Assembly (NCBI RefSeq): GCF_900143095.1
Contig: NZ_FRDA01000002.1
Location: forward strand, 62,001 to 126,000
Origin: Pseudomonas asturiensis
Lineage (GTDB): Bacteria; Pseudomonadota; Gammaproteobacteria; Pseudomonadales; Pseudomonadaceae
Direction: 5' to 3'
DNA: 64,000 nt
Under the pieces are notes generated by a model, which was not told the DNA's origin, searched no databases, and worked only from the letters and a program-made list of their open reading frames with translations. This document shows positions 19,692-29,029 of the stretch, piece by piece. Every line of letters starts with the position of its first letter. Within the stretch, counting starts at the first letter, position 1. Position numbers and translations under genes: made by a program.

Positions 19692-20376
19692 GTATATCTC
19701 CATACCAAGATAAGAACGCACCATGCGACTGGATGAGCAGCCACCGCGTAGATATCTTCTGGTTTAGGTGAACAGGACTAGAGAGGAAGCAGAGGCCTGG
19801 CTAGGCAAATATTTTCGAGGGCTTGCGGGGGCAGTTCGATCGACCTTTCGTGCGAAGTGCTGAGGTAATGCAACGCTGGCTCAGCGTTCCATAAAGCACA
19901 ATACACAGTGGGGGACTTTACTAATGTCGTGAGTATGCAGCGAGCGTTGTGAGACGTCATCTGTAGACACCTTGTACGGCGCAGTTGGAGCGCTCTAGGT
20001 TCTCTCTGAAACGCATGAAAAGACGATCCACTCACAGGAGTTGTGTGGAGTGCTGAACCGAGTCCGTTGTCTCGCGAGTGAGACAATCTTTAGCTAAAGA
20101 GGATCAGAAACGGCACATCTCTCATACGATCTATTATTTTTATACGCCATGATGATGCACCACTAATATGCTAGCATGCAAGCACGCCATTAAGAAAAAA
20201 TTGCGGCCGTCCGTCCTCCTCAGCTATCTGATCCAAGCCATTAGGGCGAAGGCATCCACCTCTATTTTGATCGCGTGTAAAGCCTGCGGTTGACTGAAGC
20301 TAGCAACCTGCGCCTACGAACACGCTTGAGCTTAAGGCGCATGCTGATTCAGCACGACTAGACTCCGATTGAATCC
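19692..20376. other. 685-base region between pntAA and wrbA
   Basis: It holds the pnt promoter region, a short hairpin TTGTCTC/GAGACAA (20067-20086) and one copy of the island operator (20168-20183). A 102-codon open frame at 19778-20086 (-) begins with TTG, is rich in Ser, Arg and His and resembles nothing known; I do not call it, although the operator lies about 80 bases before it. The stretch may be the scarred edge of the catabolic island. Confidence 0.4.
20168..20183 (-). promoter_or_regulatory. orphan copy of the GntR-regulon operator (site a)
   Basis: ATGCTAGCATGCAAGC, identical in all 16 positions to sites d and e upstream of the catabolic operons, and in the same orientation. No catabolic gene follows on the minus strand before pntAA about 480 bases away. 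It is either a relic of a lost operon or controls something small and unrecognised. Confidence 0.6.
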
Positions 20377-20979
20377 TTAAGCTTTAACAAGTTTCGAAGC
20401 AAGCTTGGCAACGTATTCGCCTTGATGACGAGCGATTTCCAGCTCGCGTGTATCAGGCTGGCGCGAGCCGTCGCCGCCGGCAATGGTAGAAGCACCGTAA
20501 GGAGTGCCGCCGCCAACTTGCGACACATCGAACAGCGCAGGCGTGCTGTAGCCCAAGGGAACGATGATCATGCCGTGGTGAGCCAGAGTCGTCCAAGTGG
20601 ACGTGATAGTCATTTCCTGGCCACCACCGGTACCGGTGGAGGTGAAGACGCTGGCAATTTTGCCAACCAGAGCACCTTTGGCCCACAGACCGCCTGTCTG
20701 ATCCAGGAAAGTGCGCATCTGTCCGGACATGTTGCCGAAACGGGTCGGGGTGCCGAAGATGATCGCATCATAGTCGCTCAACTCGGATGGACTAGCCACC
20801 TGAGCTTGCTGATCGACTTTCCCGTAAGCAGCTTTGAACGCTTCCGGATCCATGGTTTCCGGCACACGCTTGATAGTGACCTCAACGCCGGGCACTCCTC
20901 GCGCTCCTTCGGCGACTTGTTGGGCCATGGTCTCAATATGACCGTACATGGAGTGATATAGTACCAGTACCTTTGCCAT
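20377..20979 (-). CDS. wrbA: NAD(P)H:quinone oxidoreductase, WrbA type
   Basis: A 200-residue flavodoxin-like protein expected to bind FMN and reduce quinones by two electrons, avoiding semiquinone radicals. [19 protein letters not shown] carries the FMN phosphate loop; [22 protein letters not shown] and [11 protein letters not shown] are WrbA signatures. The frame is open to 21054, but the ATG at 20979 has a GAGG ribosome site and gives the normal N-terminus. It follows the pirin gene on the same strand, a common pairing. Confidence 0.92.
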   Translation of the reverse strand: MAKVLVLYHSMYGHIETMAQQVAEGARGVPGVEVTIKRVPETMDPEAFKAAYGKVDQQAQVASPSELSDYDAIIFGTPTRFGNMSGQMRTFLDQTGGLWAKGALVGKIASVFTSTGTGGGQEMTITSTWTTLAHHGMIIVPLGYSTPALFDVSQVGGGTPYGASTIAGGDGSRQPDTRELEIARHQGEYVAKLASKLVKA

Positions 20980-21112
20980 TTTTACTTCCTCTTGGTTTGG
21001 AACGGGGGAATTACCGCCAACAGTCTTGGCGAATAAATTGCTGAGCCAACCCATGCTGGAACCTCTGTCATAGAACTGATCGTGTATGACCTGATTTCGA
21101 CGGTGGCCCGTC

Positions 21113-21811
21113 TTATGCGACGTCCACCATCACGATTTCACTGAGTTCAAGCGCGTTGAACTCCAGCAAATTTTCATCTCTTACGGCCGCGCCATCACCC
21201 ACCTTCAAGGTTTTACCATTCAACTTGATGCTGCCTTGGGCCACGACCAGATACGCTTTGCGATGGTGTTCGATTGCGTAATGGGTGCTCTGGCCTTCTT
21301 GCAGTGTCGCCGCCACAAGACGTGCATTACAGCGGATAGGCAACGCATCCTCATCCCCTTCCATTCCGCTGGCCAAGGTAACAAAACGCCCTGCGGAGGC
21401 ACCGCTGGGAAACGGACGGGTACCCCAGGATGGCGGCATACCGGTTTGGTCTGGCTGGATCCAGATCTGGAAGGTCTTGGTAATACCCGGCTCGAGGTTG
21501 TATTCGCTATGGGCGATACCAGTGCCGGCGCTCATGACCTGGACGTCACCAGCAACCGTACGCCCCTTGTTACCCAGGTTGTCCTGATGAGTGATTGCCC
21601 CTTGGCTAACGTAGGTGATGATTTCCATGTCTTTGTGGGGATGAGAAGGAAAGCCTGAGTTGGGAGCAATTATGTTGTCGTTCCAGACAAGCAGGCGCCC
21701 CCAGTTCATACGATCCGGATCGTAGTAGTTCGCGAACGAAAAGTGATGTTTCGCGTTCAGCCAACCGTGATGATCGCTACCAAGTTGTTCAAATGGGCGC
21801 AGCTCAATCAT
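21113..21811 (-). CDS. pirin family protein
   Basis: A 232-residue bicupin of the YhhW type. Metal-ligand patterns are [15 protein letters not shown] (two His and Glu) and [10 protein letters not shown] in the N-terminal cupin. Bacterial YhhW-type pirins can have quercetinase activity, and others act as redox cofactors; which applies here is unknown. It lies upstream of wrbA on the same strand and is probably co-transcribed with it. Confidence 0.88.
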   Translation of the reverse strand: MIELRPFEQLGSDHHGWLNAKHHFSFANYYDPDRMNWGRLLVWNDNIIAPNSGFPSHPHKDMEIITYVSQGAITHQDNLGNKGRTVAGDVQVMSAGTGIAHSEYNLEPGITKTFQIWIQPDQTGMPPSWGTRPFPSGASAGRFVTLASGMEGDEDALPIRCNARLVAATLQEGQSTHYAIEHHRKAYLVVAQGSIKLNGKTLKVGDGAAVRDENLLEFNALELSEIVMVDVA

Positions 21812-22168
21812 GTCTGTTTTCCAAGTTAAGGCAGGAATTGCCAGACATCATCCATTCAACAACGCATCGAAAAAAGCGCAAATTACTGTCCAATGCGTAC
21901 AGTATTTTAGATAGTTGATGGGATCAGCAGTTCACTACCCATGCCATGCTGCTAGGCAACAGCTGAGACAGGCAGCCATCGCGTTGCTGACAAGCTGTCT
22001 CTGCCAGACACTTGCCGTTAATCACGGACTAGCTCAGTCCCTGAGCCCATGACCCACGGGATCGAAATCTACTTTTTAGATCGATTTGAGCGAAAAATTT
22101 CGCTTTTCCAGGCAGGGTTTTATGAAGATAATTTCATCTACAAATATTAGGATTAAAGGTAAGTGGGT
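21812..22168. promoter_or_regulatory. divergent intergenic region, pirin / cytochrome b561
   Basis: 357 bases between divergent genes, AT-rich towards the cytochrome gene. It must hold both promoters. No specific operator could be identified; no regulator gene is adjacent. Confidence 0.4.
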
Positions 22169-22720
22169 ATGGCAAAACTTCCAGGCTATACAAGCACAGC
22201 TAAGTGGCTTCATTGGGGCATGGCGTTAATTTGGATTTTTGCTTGGTGCGTAGGGATTCTCGCAACCCAATGGCGCGATGAACTCAACGCACATCATGAG
22301 TTGACCTTCCTGCATAAAGCGGTAGCCAGTACGATTATCATCCTGGTTGTCGTGAGACTTGGTTGGCGTTTGGCTAACCCTGCCCCAGCATTACCAGAAA
22401 CCATGAGTCCGCTGATGAAGCGTGGCGCCTTTATAGGCCACGTCCTGCTTTACGTGATTGCTCTGATTGGCCTGCCGCTGTCGGGTTGGTACTGGAGCTC
22501 AGTTGCCGGCAAACCAATTATGGTAGCCAGTCTTTTTGCGCTGCCAGCACTTGTTGCTCCGGACCAAGGCCTTTATGACTTGGCCAAAGCGATCCACACC
22601 TATACCGCTTGGTTTTGCGGAGCTTTGGTGGGTGGACATGTCCTCATCGCACTCAAGCATCACTTCATAGAACGAGACGACGTGCTCAAAGGCATGTTGC
22701 CCAACACGAGAAAAGCATAA
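22169..22720 (+). CDS. cytochrome b561 family protein
   Basis: A 183-residue four-helix di-heme inner-membrane cytochrome. Conserved histidines occur in STAKWLHWGMALIWI, the HHELTFLHKA segment, the third helix after AFIGHVLLYVIALIGLPLSGWYW and the final GGHVLIALKHHFIERDDVL. Such proteins oxidise ubiquinol, often handing electrons to superoxide or periplasmic partners. The ATG at 22169 is chosen over a GTG at 22163. A 25-base hairpin follows the gene. Confidence 0.9.
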   Translation: MAKLPGYTSTAKWLHWGMALIWIFAWCVGILATQWRDELNAHHELTFLHKAVASTIIILVVVRLGWRLANPAPALPETMSPLMKRGAFIGHVLLYVIALIGLPLSGWYWSSVAGKPIMVASLFALPALVAPDQGLYDLAKAIHTYTAWFCGALVGGHVLIALKHHFIERDDVLKGMLPNTRKA

Positions 22721-22730
22721 AAGAGTGATC

Positions 22731-22755
22731 GCGTCCGCTAAAGATAGGCGGACGC
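22731..22755 (+). terminator. terminator-like hairpin after cytochrome b561
   Basis: An 8-bp stem, GCGTCCGC with GCGGACGC, and a 9-base loop ten bases after the stop codon. The following sequence is only weakly T-rich, so this is a possible terminator. Confidence 0.5.
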
Positions 22756-22983
22756 AATTGCCCTTAATGCTGAAGTTCGGAAGTCTAATCCTGCGTAGCC
22801 ATTTGCTAAGCAAGCACGCCTGCTCCAGCCTGGCGGTAACAAGGGGGGCCGACAGTCAAACGATACCGAGCAACCTGCTCGCATATCAGTTGATATCTGG
22901 CGAAATCACGCAAGGTGACTTGGCTAAAAACTTACGCCTCTGCGGCACGCCAAGGGTGTAGGCGTACCTATAGAGTCAAAGTC

Positions 22984-24564
22984 TTAGCTTGTGGCAGATG
23001 ACCACACGCCATCGACCAAACGATTTATGCCCAAGGGATTCGCGTTTTTTAGCGCGTCGGGCAATAGAGCATCTGGATAATTCTGATAGCACACTGGTCT
23101 CAGGAATCGATCTATGGCGGCCGTCCCTACTGAGGTTCCCCGAGCATCTGATGTAGCAGGGAATGGCCCGCCATGTACCATCGCATCGCATACCTCGACT
23201 CCCGTAGGATAGCCGTTAACAAGAATACGCCCCACCTTCTCTTCGAGCATTGGCACCAACCACTCATGCTCTGAAAGGTCAGAACCTTCGGCGATCAGGG
23301 TGGCTGTTAGTTGCCCCCGAATCGCTTTTAAGACAGATCGGAGTTCATGAGTATTTGCGGCTTCCACCAATATAGTGGTCGGCCCAAATACCTCTTCCTG
23401 AAGTAAGGAGTCGTCGTCTATCAACAGCGTCACATCGGCCTTGAAAAGTTGGGCTTCAGCCACACCGCCGGTTTGAGGTCTACCAGCAAGATGCGTGACT
23501 CCTGAGTGGGCGTGCAGCTTATGGACGCCTTGGCTATAGCTGCTTAATCCTCCAGCGTTAAGCATGGTCTGGGCGGGAGCTTGGCTAAGCCGATGTACTA
23601 AATACTCAATGAAGCGCGAGAACTCTGGCGATTTCAAACCGATAACCAAACCAGGATTAGTGCAGAACTGCCCTGCCCCCAGCGTCACTGAATCACCAAG
23701 CTCATTGGCGATTGCTGCGCCACGGACCTTAAGTGCCTCAGGAAGTACGAACACAGGGTTGATGCTGGACATCTCGGCGAACACCGGAATAGGCTGGGCA
23801 CGTTCAGAGGCAATCTTGCAGAGTGCGGTACCACCTGACAGTGAGCCGGTAAATCCCACTGCTTGAACAGCCGGGTGCTTAACCAGGGCTTCTCCGACCC
23901 TTGAGCCGAAAATCATATTGAAAACGCCCAGGGGCATTCCCGTGCGCTTTGCAGCACGGTCGATCGCGCAACCCACAAGATCGGCGGTGGCCATATGTCC
24001 ACTGTGAGCTTTTACGATTACCGGGCAACCTGCTGCTAATGCCGCGGCCGTATCTCCACCGGCTGTTGAAAATGCCAGCGGAAAGTTACTTGCTCCAAAT
24101 ACCGCAACGGGCCCGACCCCAATTCGGTATTGCCGAAGGTCAACTCGAGGGGCGGGCTTACGTTCTGGCAAGGCGTGATCGATACGAGCGCCGAGGTAGT
24201 CGCCTCTACCTAAAAGCTTCGCGAACATCCGCATTTGATTGCTCGTACGGGCTCGCTCGCCGTGGATTCGCGCTGCTGGCAATGCTGTTTCCCGGCTCAC
24301 GAGGGAGATGAAGTCGTCGCCCAGCAAATCGAGCTCTTGTGCGATTGCTTCCAAAAACTCGGCCCTTCGAGATGGCAACAGGTTTCGAAAAATCGGAAAG
24401 GCGTCCTGTGCTGCACGTGCCGCTTCGTCCACCTCTTCAGGTGTTGCCTGGAAGAAAACGCAATCCAATTCCTGGCCGGTAGCGGCGTCGATACTGCGTA
24501 ATGAAGCAGGGCCTTTACCACTCCGAGTTCCTGCGATGAAATTCTTACCAAGGATATGCTGCAT
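22984..24564 (-). CDS. aldehyde dehydrogenase, 2,5-dioxovalerate (ketoglutarate semialdehyde) type
   Basis: A 526-residue NAD(P)-dependent aldehyde dehydrogenase of the longer ketoglutaric-semialdehyde group. The catalytic Cys is in LGAGQFCTNPG, the general-base Glu in PVFAEMSSINPVFV, and the nucleotide-binding region is FGASNFPLAFS with GFTGSLSGG. The family oxidises 2-oxoglutarate semialdehyde to 2-oxoglutarate, but related members take other small or aromatic aldehydes. It is 92 bases downstream of the hydroxylase gene in the unit behind operator b; a hairpin between the two may lower its expression. Confidence 0.88.
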   Translation of the reverse strand: MQHILGKNFIAGTRSGKGPASLRSIDAATGQELDCVFFQATPEEVDEAARAAQDAFPIFRNLLPSRRAEFLEAIAQELDLLGDDFISLVSRETALPAARIHGERARTSNQMRMFAKLLGRGDYLGARIDHALPERKPAPRVDLRQYRIGVGPVAVFGASNFPLAFSTAGGDTAAALAAGCPVIVKAHSGHMATADLVGCAIDRAAKRTGMPLGVFNMIFGSRVGEALVKHPAVQAVGFTGSLSGGTALCKIASERAQPIPVFAEMSSINPVFVLPEALKVRGAAIANELGDSVTLGAGQFCTNPGLVIGLKSPEFSRFIEYLVHRLSQAPAQTMLNAGGLSSYSQGVHKLHAHSGVTHLAGRPQTGGVAEAQLFKADVTLLIDDDSLLQEEVFGPTTILVEAANTHELRSVLKAIRGQLTATLIAEGSDLSEHEWLVPMLEEKVGRILVNGYPTGVEVCDAMVHGGPFPATSDARGTSVGTAAIDRFLRPVCYQNYPDALLPDALKNANPLGINRLVDGVWSSATS

Positions 24565-24628
24565 ACAATCGATTCCCTCACTGTCTCTAGCGATAGCTCT
24601 TAAGCATTAGGTCTGCGAAAAGCCGATA

Positions 24629-24651
24629 AAGGGGGCGCATCACACCCCCTT
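24629..24651 (-). terminator. hairpin between hydroxylase and aldehyde dehydrogenase genes
   Basis: Stem AAGGGGG with CCCCCTT, loop CGCATCACA, followed on the minus strand by TTTATC. A weak terminator or processing stem that could reduce read-through into the dehydrogenase gene. Confidence 0.5.
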
Positions 24652-24656
24652 CAAAA

Positions 24657-26411
24657 TCAGACTGTACCCAGGACTTTCGCCAAAGCATCCTGAAGTTGGG
24701 TAATCGCGTCCTCAACGCTCCAAACTGCCTCCGATTGGCGCCATGCAATGTAGCCATCAGGGCGGACAAGGATCGCTCCAGCCTCGTTGATCTCACGTAT
24801 GCGCTGCCAATCGAAATAGGCGTCAGCAGTACCCTTTTCACCTGTCACGACTGTGCGTAGATAGGGAAGATTGAGTTCCTTCACCGCGCAGACCCAGGCC
24901 TGGCCTGAAAGACCGGTGACCAGAGAGAATTTGCCCTTACCTGTGACATCGAGCGTTGACGTTCTCAGTCCGTTTTTGTCGACGAGCCAAGCATGGGGAA
25001 TCTTCGCACCAGGTCGGGTAGTCGCCTGTAGGAAGAGTTGCTTATCTTGAGCCCAAACCTCCTCGCCCGCGGCCTCGTCAACAACAACTGCATTGGACTC
25101 ATAGCGCTGATTGAGCTCTACGCCCTGAGCGTTGAACTCGAAATCCTTGAGCTCGAGAGCCTTCTGAAGAAGCTCGCGTGTTTTCGCGCCTTCTGCAGTC
25201 GGTTCGCGCATACGCTTCAGCAACTTTTCGACTGTGTCCACACCTTGGTTCATTTTGAAGCATTCTTTGAAAGGCCCGTAATCCACTCGTGATTGGTTGG
25301 CCCGCGTTACGATTTGTTTTCCTACGGGCTGACGCTCGAGGGAGTAGGAATCCAACAGGGATTGGTTCGCATAGCCCTTGATAACGTAAGCCAGCTTCCA
25401 AGCAAGATTGAAGCCGTCCTGTACCGAAGTATTCGAACCCAAGCCGCTTGATGGCGGATGACGATGCACGGCATCACCGCCGCAATGCACCCGCCCGTTG
25501 GAGTAGTAAGAGGCGTATGCCTGATTAACGTACCAGGTACTGTTCCTAACTATCTCTACTTCGAGTTCAGGATCGCCCACAAGAGTACGAATACGCTGCA
25601 AAACATGTTCTGGTGAGAAATCAGGTTCGCCTTTCGCCATGTCGAAGCCCCAACCGGCGATCCACTGATTCCAAGGCTTGACCGCGCGAAGCAGGCCCAT
25701 GCCAATCTCACCAAAGCCAGCAACAGGATTCGCAATCCACTGCAGCACACTCGGGCGGTGGGCAACGTAGCGGCTTAGATCAGCGTTAAAAACGACATAG
25801 GCAGTACCTGCCCGAGCCATTTCCCCTTCGATCGGCAGGCCAATTTGCTCGACTATCTTCGAGCGCGCACCATCTGCCCCAACCAGGTAACGTACACGCA
25901 TCGTGTACTCGCGCTCTGTGAGCAGGTCTTTGAGGGTGACAGTAACGCCGTCCGCATCCTGGACGTGATTGAGGTACTCGGTGTTAAACGAGAATTGCGC
26001 GCCACGCTCAGCAGCGTGCTGAACCAAAATAGGCTCCATGAGCGGCTGGACGATATCAGCCATTGGGCATGGGCTGCCTTTGATGTAATCGCCTTTGCGT
26101 GCATCACCTGACCCCCAGGATCTCATCCGGGCGATTTCCTCACCAGCCAAACTGGTGGTGATCAGAGCATCTCCCATTTGCTCCCAAGGCGTTGCGTGTT
26201 TCTTCACTACATCTTCAACACCCAGGTCACGGAAGACCTCCATGGCGCGCTGATTTGTAATGTGCGCACGAGGGGAGTTGGCAAGGTAATTGAACATGGT
26301 GACAACTCGTACTCTGACTCCATATGTGGCGAGAGCGAGTGCCGTGGTAGCGCCGGCAGGCCCTGTACCCACAACCAAAACGTCAGTATCGAAGTGCTGG
26401 GAATTGTTCAT
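24657..26411 (-). CDS. FAD-dependent aromatic hydroxylase (TfdB/MhpA-like)
   Basis: A 584-residue class A flavoprotein monooxygenase that would add an ortho-hydroxyl to a phenolic ring using NAD(P)H and O2. The FAD loop VVGTGPAGATTALALA, the GADGARSKIVEQIG (DG) motif and GDAVHRHPPSSGLGSNTSVQD (ribityl-binding) are in order, followed by the thioredoxin-like C-terminal domain of phenol hydroxylases. Length and the GLGSN motif resemble 2,4-dichlorophenol 6-monooxygenase more than E. coli MhpA, yet it accompanies mhpBCDFE and probably supplies the catechol for MhpB. ATG 26411 has a GGAG site; ATG 26426 has none. Confidence 0.85.
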   Translation of the reverse strand: MNNSQHFDTDVLVVGTGPAGATTALALATYGVRVRVVTMFNYLANSPRAHITNQRAMEVFRDLGVEDVVKKHATPWEQMGDALITTSLAGEEIARMRSWGSGDARKGDYIKGSPCPMADIVQPLMEPILVQHAAERGAQFSFNTEYLNHVQDADGVTVTLKDLLTEREYTMRVRYLVGADGARSKIVEQIGLPIEGEMARAGTAYVVFNADLSRYVAHRPSVLQWIANPVAGFGEIGMGLLRAVKPWNQWIAGWGFDMAKGEPDFSPEHVLQRIRTLVGDPELEVEIVRNSTWYVNQAYASYYSNGRVHCGGDAVHRHPPSSGLGSNTSVQDGFNLAWKLAYVIKGYANQSLLDSYSLERQPVGKQIVTRANQSRVDYGPFKECFKMNQGVDTVEKLLKRMREPTAEGAKTRELLQKALELKDFEFNAQGVELNQRYESNAVVVDEAAGEEVWAQDKQLFLQATTRPGAKIPHAWLVDKNGLRTSTLDVTGKGKFSLVTGLSGQAWVCAVKELNLPYLRTVVTGEKGTADAYFDWQRIREINEAGAILVRPDGYIAWRQSEAVWSVEDAITQLQDALAKVLGTV

Positions 26412-26463
26412 TATTGTTGTCTCCATTACGACAGGCTTGTAGTTATTGTCTGATAGAGCATCT

Positions 26464-26495
26464 GGCCCATCCTAGAATCAGCTTCAGGATGGGCC
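26464..26495. repeat. inverted repeat in the leader of the hydroxylase operon
   Basis: A 10-bp stem, GGCCCATCCT with AGGATGGGCC, and a 12-base loop. It lies between operator b and the hydroxylase start. No T-run follows on either strand, so a terminator of the transporter gene and an mRNA leader structure are both possible. Confidence 0.5.
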
Positions 26496-26511
26496 GCGAT
26501 CACTCTGCACC

Positions 26512-26545
26512 CTGATAACTAGAATGCTAGCATGCTAGTTATCAG
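26512..26545. promoter_or_regulatory. operator b: 34-bp near-perfect palindrome
   Basis: The core ATGCTAGCAT (26524-26533) is shared with the other island operators, but here the dyad extends for 34 bases with arms CTGATAACTAG and CTAGTTATCAG and a single mismatch. It sits about 100 bases upstream of the hydroxylase start. It could also act as a bidirectional hairpin after the transporter gene. Confidence 0.75.
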
Positions 26546-26562
26546 CGGTAAATCAGATTTAA

Positions 26563-27822
26563 CTAGCCGGGCATCTGAGTTTTTAGTGAGTGAATAGGTT
26601 CTGCGTTCGGGCCCTGCGTCGCCAGTGCCGTACGATTTTTCACCGCCGACAGATAGCAAAGGGATACGGCCGCCACCACTATCCCTGGCGCACAGGAGAG
26701 CATCACTCCAGCAGTGCCAGTGCCAAGTGCAAGCATTTTACCAGCGACCAACGGGCCGCTCATTGCGCCTAGCCTGCCGATTGCCACGGCGGTGCCAACT
26801 CCGGTAGCCCTGCCCCGCGCGGGATAGAATAAGGGTGCCAGGGCATACAACACACTTTGGCCCCCCGTGGTAAAAATACCCGCAAGAAAACCAGCAACGA
26901 GCATTCCGAGCAATGTAGTCGATACGTACAGACCCATTAGCGCTACGAGAATGCCTATGTAGATAATGATTGACATTACCCAGGTCGGCACCCTATCCAT
27001 CAGCACCCCGAGCATCAGCGTGCCGATTGTGGCCCCAAGCTGCATCGTGAGGACAACCCAACTCGCATTTTTGCCCGAAAAACCCTGAGCGACCAAAAGG
27101 CTCGGCAGCCAGTTGATCAAGATGTAAGTCACCATCAACGTAAAGAAGAAGCTCGCCCACAGCAGTAGCGTAGGCTTAGCATTGCCTTCTGCAAACAGTA
27201 GCGTCGAGACCGGTAACGTGTCCGGCATCGCTCCAGAAAAAGCTTTCGATTCAGGAAGGAAAACGCCTAGTAAGGGCACGATCAGCAGAGGAACGATACC
27301 GCCGACATAGAAGACCAATTGCCACCCCAGGCCGAAATCGTTAACGCCAATTAGCGCGGCTCCGGCTGCACCCAAAGGTACGCCGCAATACATCATGCTT
27401 ACTGCAGTGCCACGAAACTTGGGGCCCGCGACCTCTGAGGTCAATGCGATGAGGTTGGGCAGAGAAGCCCCTAGACCCGCACCGGTGAGGAACCGCGCCG
27501 CAATGAGCGAGTTGTAGTCCCACGCCTGCGCTGTCACCAGAGAAAAAACGCCAAATAGGGCAACAGAGGCCATGAGCACATACTTGCGCCCATAACGATC
27601 AGCTAACCTTCCACCCAGAAAAGCACCTGGCAGCATTCCCAGCACACCCGCACTGAAAACCCAGCCCATATGGAGTTTGTCTATACCGAATGCAGACATC
27701 ATTCCCTGGGCTGCAATCCCCGGAGCCTGAAGATCCAAACCCTCCATCAGAGCTACCATGAAGCACAGTGTGATAGTGATAACGAGCCCGCCACGGGCTG
27801 TGTTATTCGGTAGATTAGACAT
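26563..27822 (-). CDS. mhpT: MFS aromatic acid importer, MhpT-like (AAHS family)
   Basis: A 419-residue 12-helix major-facilitator protein. The segment CFMVALMEGLDLQAPGIAAQGM and the loop GGRLADRYGRKYVLM closely follow E. coli MhpT, the 3-(3-hydroxyphenyl)propionate:H+ symporter; the Asp in the first helix is the AAHS hallmark. It lies 177 bases downstream of mhpE, beyond a terminator-like hairpin, so it may be only partly co-transcribed with mhpB-E. ATG 27822 is chosen over the adjacent GTG. It should import a phenylpropanoid-type acid; the exact substrate is inferred. Confidence 0.85.
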   Translation of the reverse strand: MSNLPNNTARGGLVITITLCFMVALMEGLDLQAPGIAAQGMMSAFGIDKLHMGWVFSAGVLGMLPGAFLGGRLADRYGRKYVLMASVALFGVFSLVTAQAWDYNSLIAARFLTGAGLGASLPNLIALTSEVAGPKFRGTAVSMMYCGVPLGAAGAALIGVNDFGLGWQLVFYVGGIVPLLIVPLLGVFLPESKAFSGAMPDTLPVSTLLFAEGNAKPTLLLWASFFFTLMVTYILINWLPSLLVAQGFSGKNASWVVLTMQLGATIGTLMLGVLMDRVPTWVMSIIIYIGILVALMGLYVSTTLLGMLVAGFLAGIFTTGGQSVLYALAPLFYPARGRATGVGTAVAIGRLGAMSGPLVAGKMLALGTGTAGVMLSCAPGIVVAAVSLCYLSAVKNRTALATQGPNAEPIHSLKTQMPG

Positions 27823-27975
27823 CACCTGCTCCCCGGTGTGGCGTCGCCAGTACAGCTGTTTTTACGAGGCAGAGATGCGGTCGGAATGAAACACGTTGAC
27901 GGTCTTTATCAACAATGAATGGTTGGCAGGCGTTCATATCAGTAACCCAATTGTTATTGTTGTCATTGAGCAAAA

Positions 27976-27994
27976 GGCCGCTTTGAAAGCGGCC
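27976..27994 (-). terminator. rho-independent terminator-like hairpin after mhpE
   Basis: Stem GGCCGCTT with AAGCGGCC around a 3-base loop, followed on the minus strand by TTTTG. It lies six bases beyond mhpE and may separate it from mhpT. Confidence 0.75.
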
Positions 27995-27999
27995 AATTC

Positions 28000-29019
28000 T
28001 TAACGTTTCAAGAGATCCAGAGCGACATCGACAATCATGTCTTCTTGACCACCGACCATACGGCGCTTGCCAAGCTCGACGAGGATGTCGATGGTCTTCA
28101 AACCATACTTTGCAGCTGCCACCTCGGCGTGTCGCAGGAAGCTGGAATAGACTCCGGCGTAGCCCAGAGCCAAGGTCTCACGATCTACACGTACTGGTCG
28201 GTCTTGTAGAGGGCGGACGATATCGTCTGCAGCATCCATCAAGGTGTAAAGATCAGTGCCATGGTTCCAGCCCAATCGCTCAGCTGCCGCGATAAAAACT
28301 TCTAACGGCGCGTTGCCTGCGCCTGCACCCATACCAGCAAGACTGGCGTCGACTCGGTCACACCCCTCTTCGACTGCGGTAATGGAGTTAGCTACGCCCA
28401 GTGAGAGGTTATGGTGAGCATGCATCCCGGTGTGAGTCTCAGGTTTGAGCACTGCTTTGAAAGCACGGAACCGGTCGCGGATATCCTGCATATTCATGGC
28501 ACCGCCGGAATCAGCCATGTAAACGCATGTCGCACCGTAGCTTTCCATCAGCTTTGCCTGCTCGGCCAATTTTTCCGGCTCGATCATGTGGCTCATCATA
28601 AGGAACCCAACGGTATCCATCCCTAGCTCACGCGCAAACTCGATATGCTGCTTGGATACATCCGCTTCGGTGCAATGGGTGGCCACGCGAACGACACGAG
28701 CGCCAGCGTTGTAGGCTGCTTTGAGATCATGGACAGTCCCGATGCCTGGTAGTAACAGGGTCGCGATCTTCGCGTGGGTGATGACGTCAGCTGCAGCCTC
28801 GATCCACTCAAGATCGGTGTGCGCCGCAAAACCATAGTTAAAGCTTGAGCCCTGAAGACCATCACCGTGCGCCACCTCGATGGAGTCGACCTTGGCTTTA
28901 TCCAGCGCCCGGGCAATGTCCTGAACATTCTGGATGCTGTACTGATGACGAATCGCATGACTGCCGTCGCGCAGAGTAACGTCAGATATATAGAGTTTTT
29001 TATTCAGATCGATGCTCAT
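28000..29019 (-). CDS. mhpE: 4-hydroxy-2-oxovalerate aldolase
   Basis: A 339-residue DmpG/MhpE-type aldolase that splits 4-hydroxy-2-oxovalerate into pyruvate and acetaldehyde. [15 protein letters not shown] carries the metal-binding Asp and catalytic residues; the metal His ligands fall in [11 protein letters not shown]. The C-terminal communication domain that channels acetaldehyde to MhpF is present. It starts 10 bases after the mhpF stop, as expected for the MhpE-MhpF complex. Confidence 0.95.
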   Translation of the reverse strand: MSIDLNKKLYISDVTLRDGSHAIRHQYSIQNVQDIARALDKAKVDSIEVAHGDGLQGSSFNYGFAAHTDLEWIEAAADVITHAKIATLLLPGIGTVHDLKAAYNAGARVVRVATHCTEADVSKQHIEFARELGMDTVGFLMMSHMIEPEKLAEQAKLMESYGATCVYMADSGGAMNMQDIRDRFRAFKAVLKPETHTGMHAHHNLSLGVANSITAVEEGCDRVDASLAGMGAGAGNAPLEVFIAAAERLGWNHGTDLYTLMDAADDIVRPLQDRPVRVDRETLALGYAGVYSSFLRHAEVAAAKYGLKTIDILVELGKRRMVGGQEDMIVDVALDLLKR

Positions 29020-29029
29020 TGAATATTCC

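Noticed and set aside
19778..20086. 102-codon minus-strand frame behind the orphan operator
   Set aside because: TTG start and low-complexity, Ser/Arg/His-rich composition; not supported as a gene, although the operator position keeps it of interest.
22725..22961. 78-codon plus-strand frame after cytochrome b561
   Set aside because: Overlaps the hairpin and has no family features.
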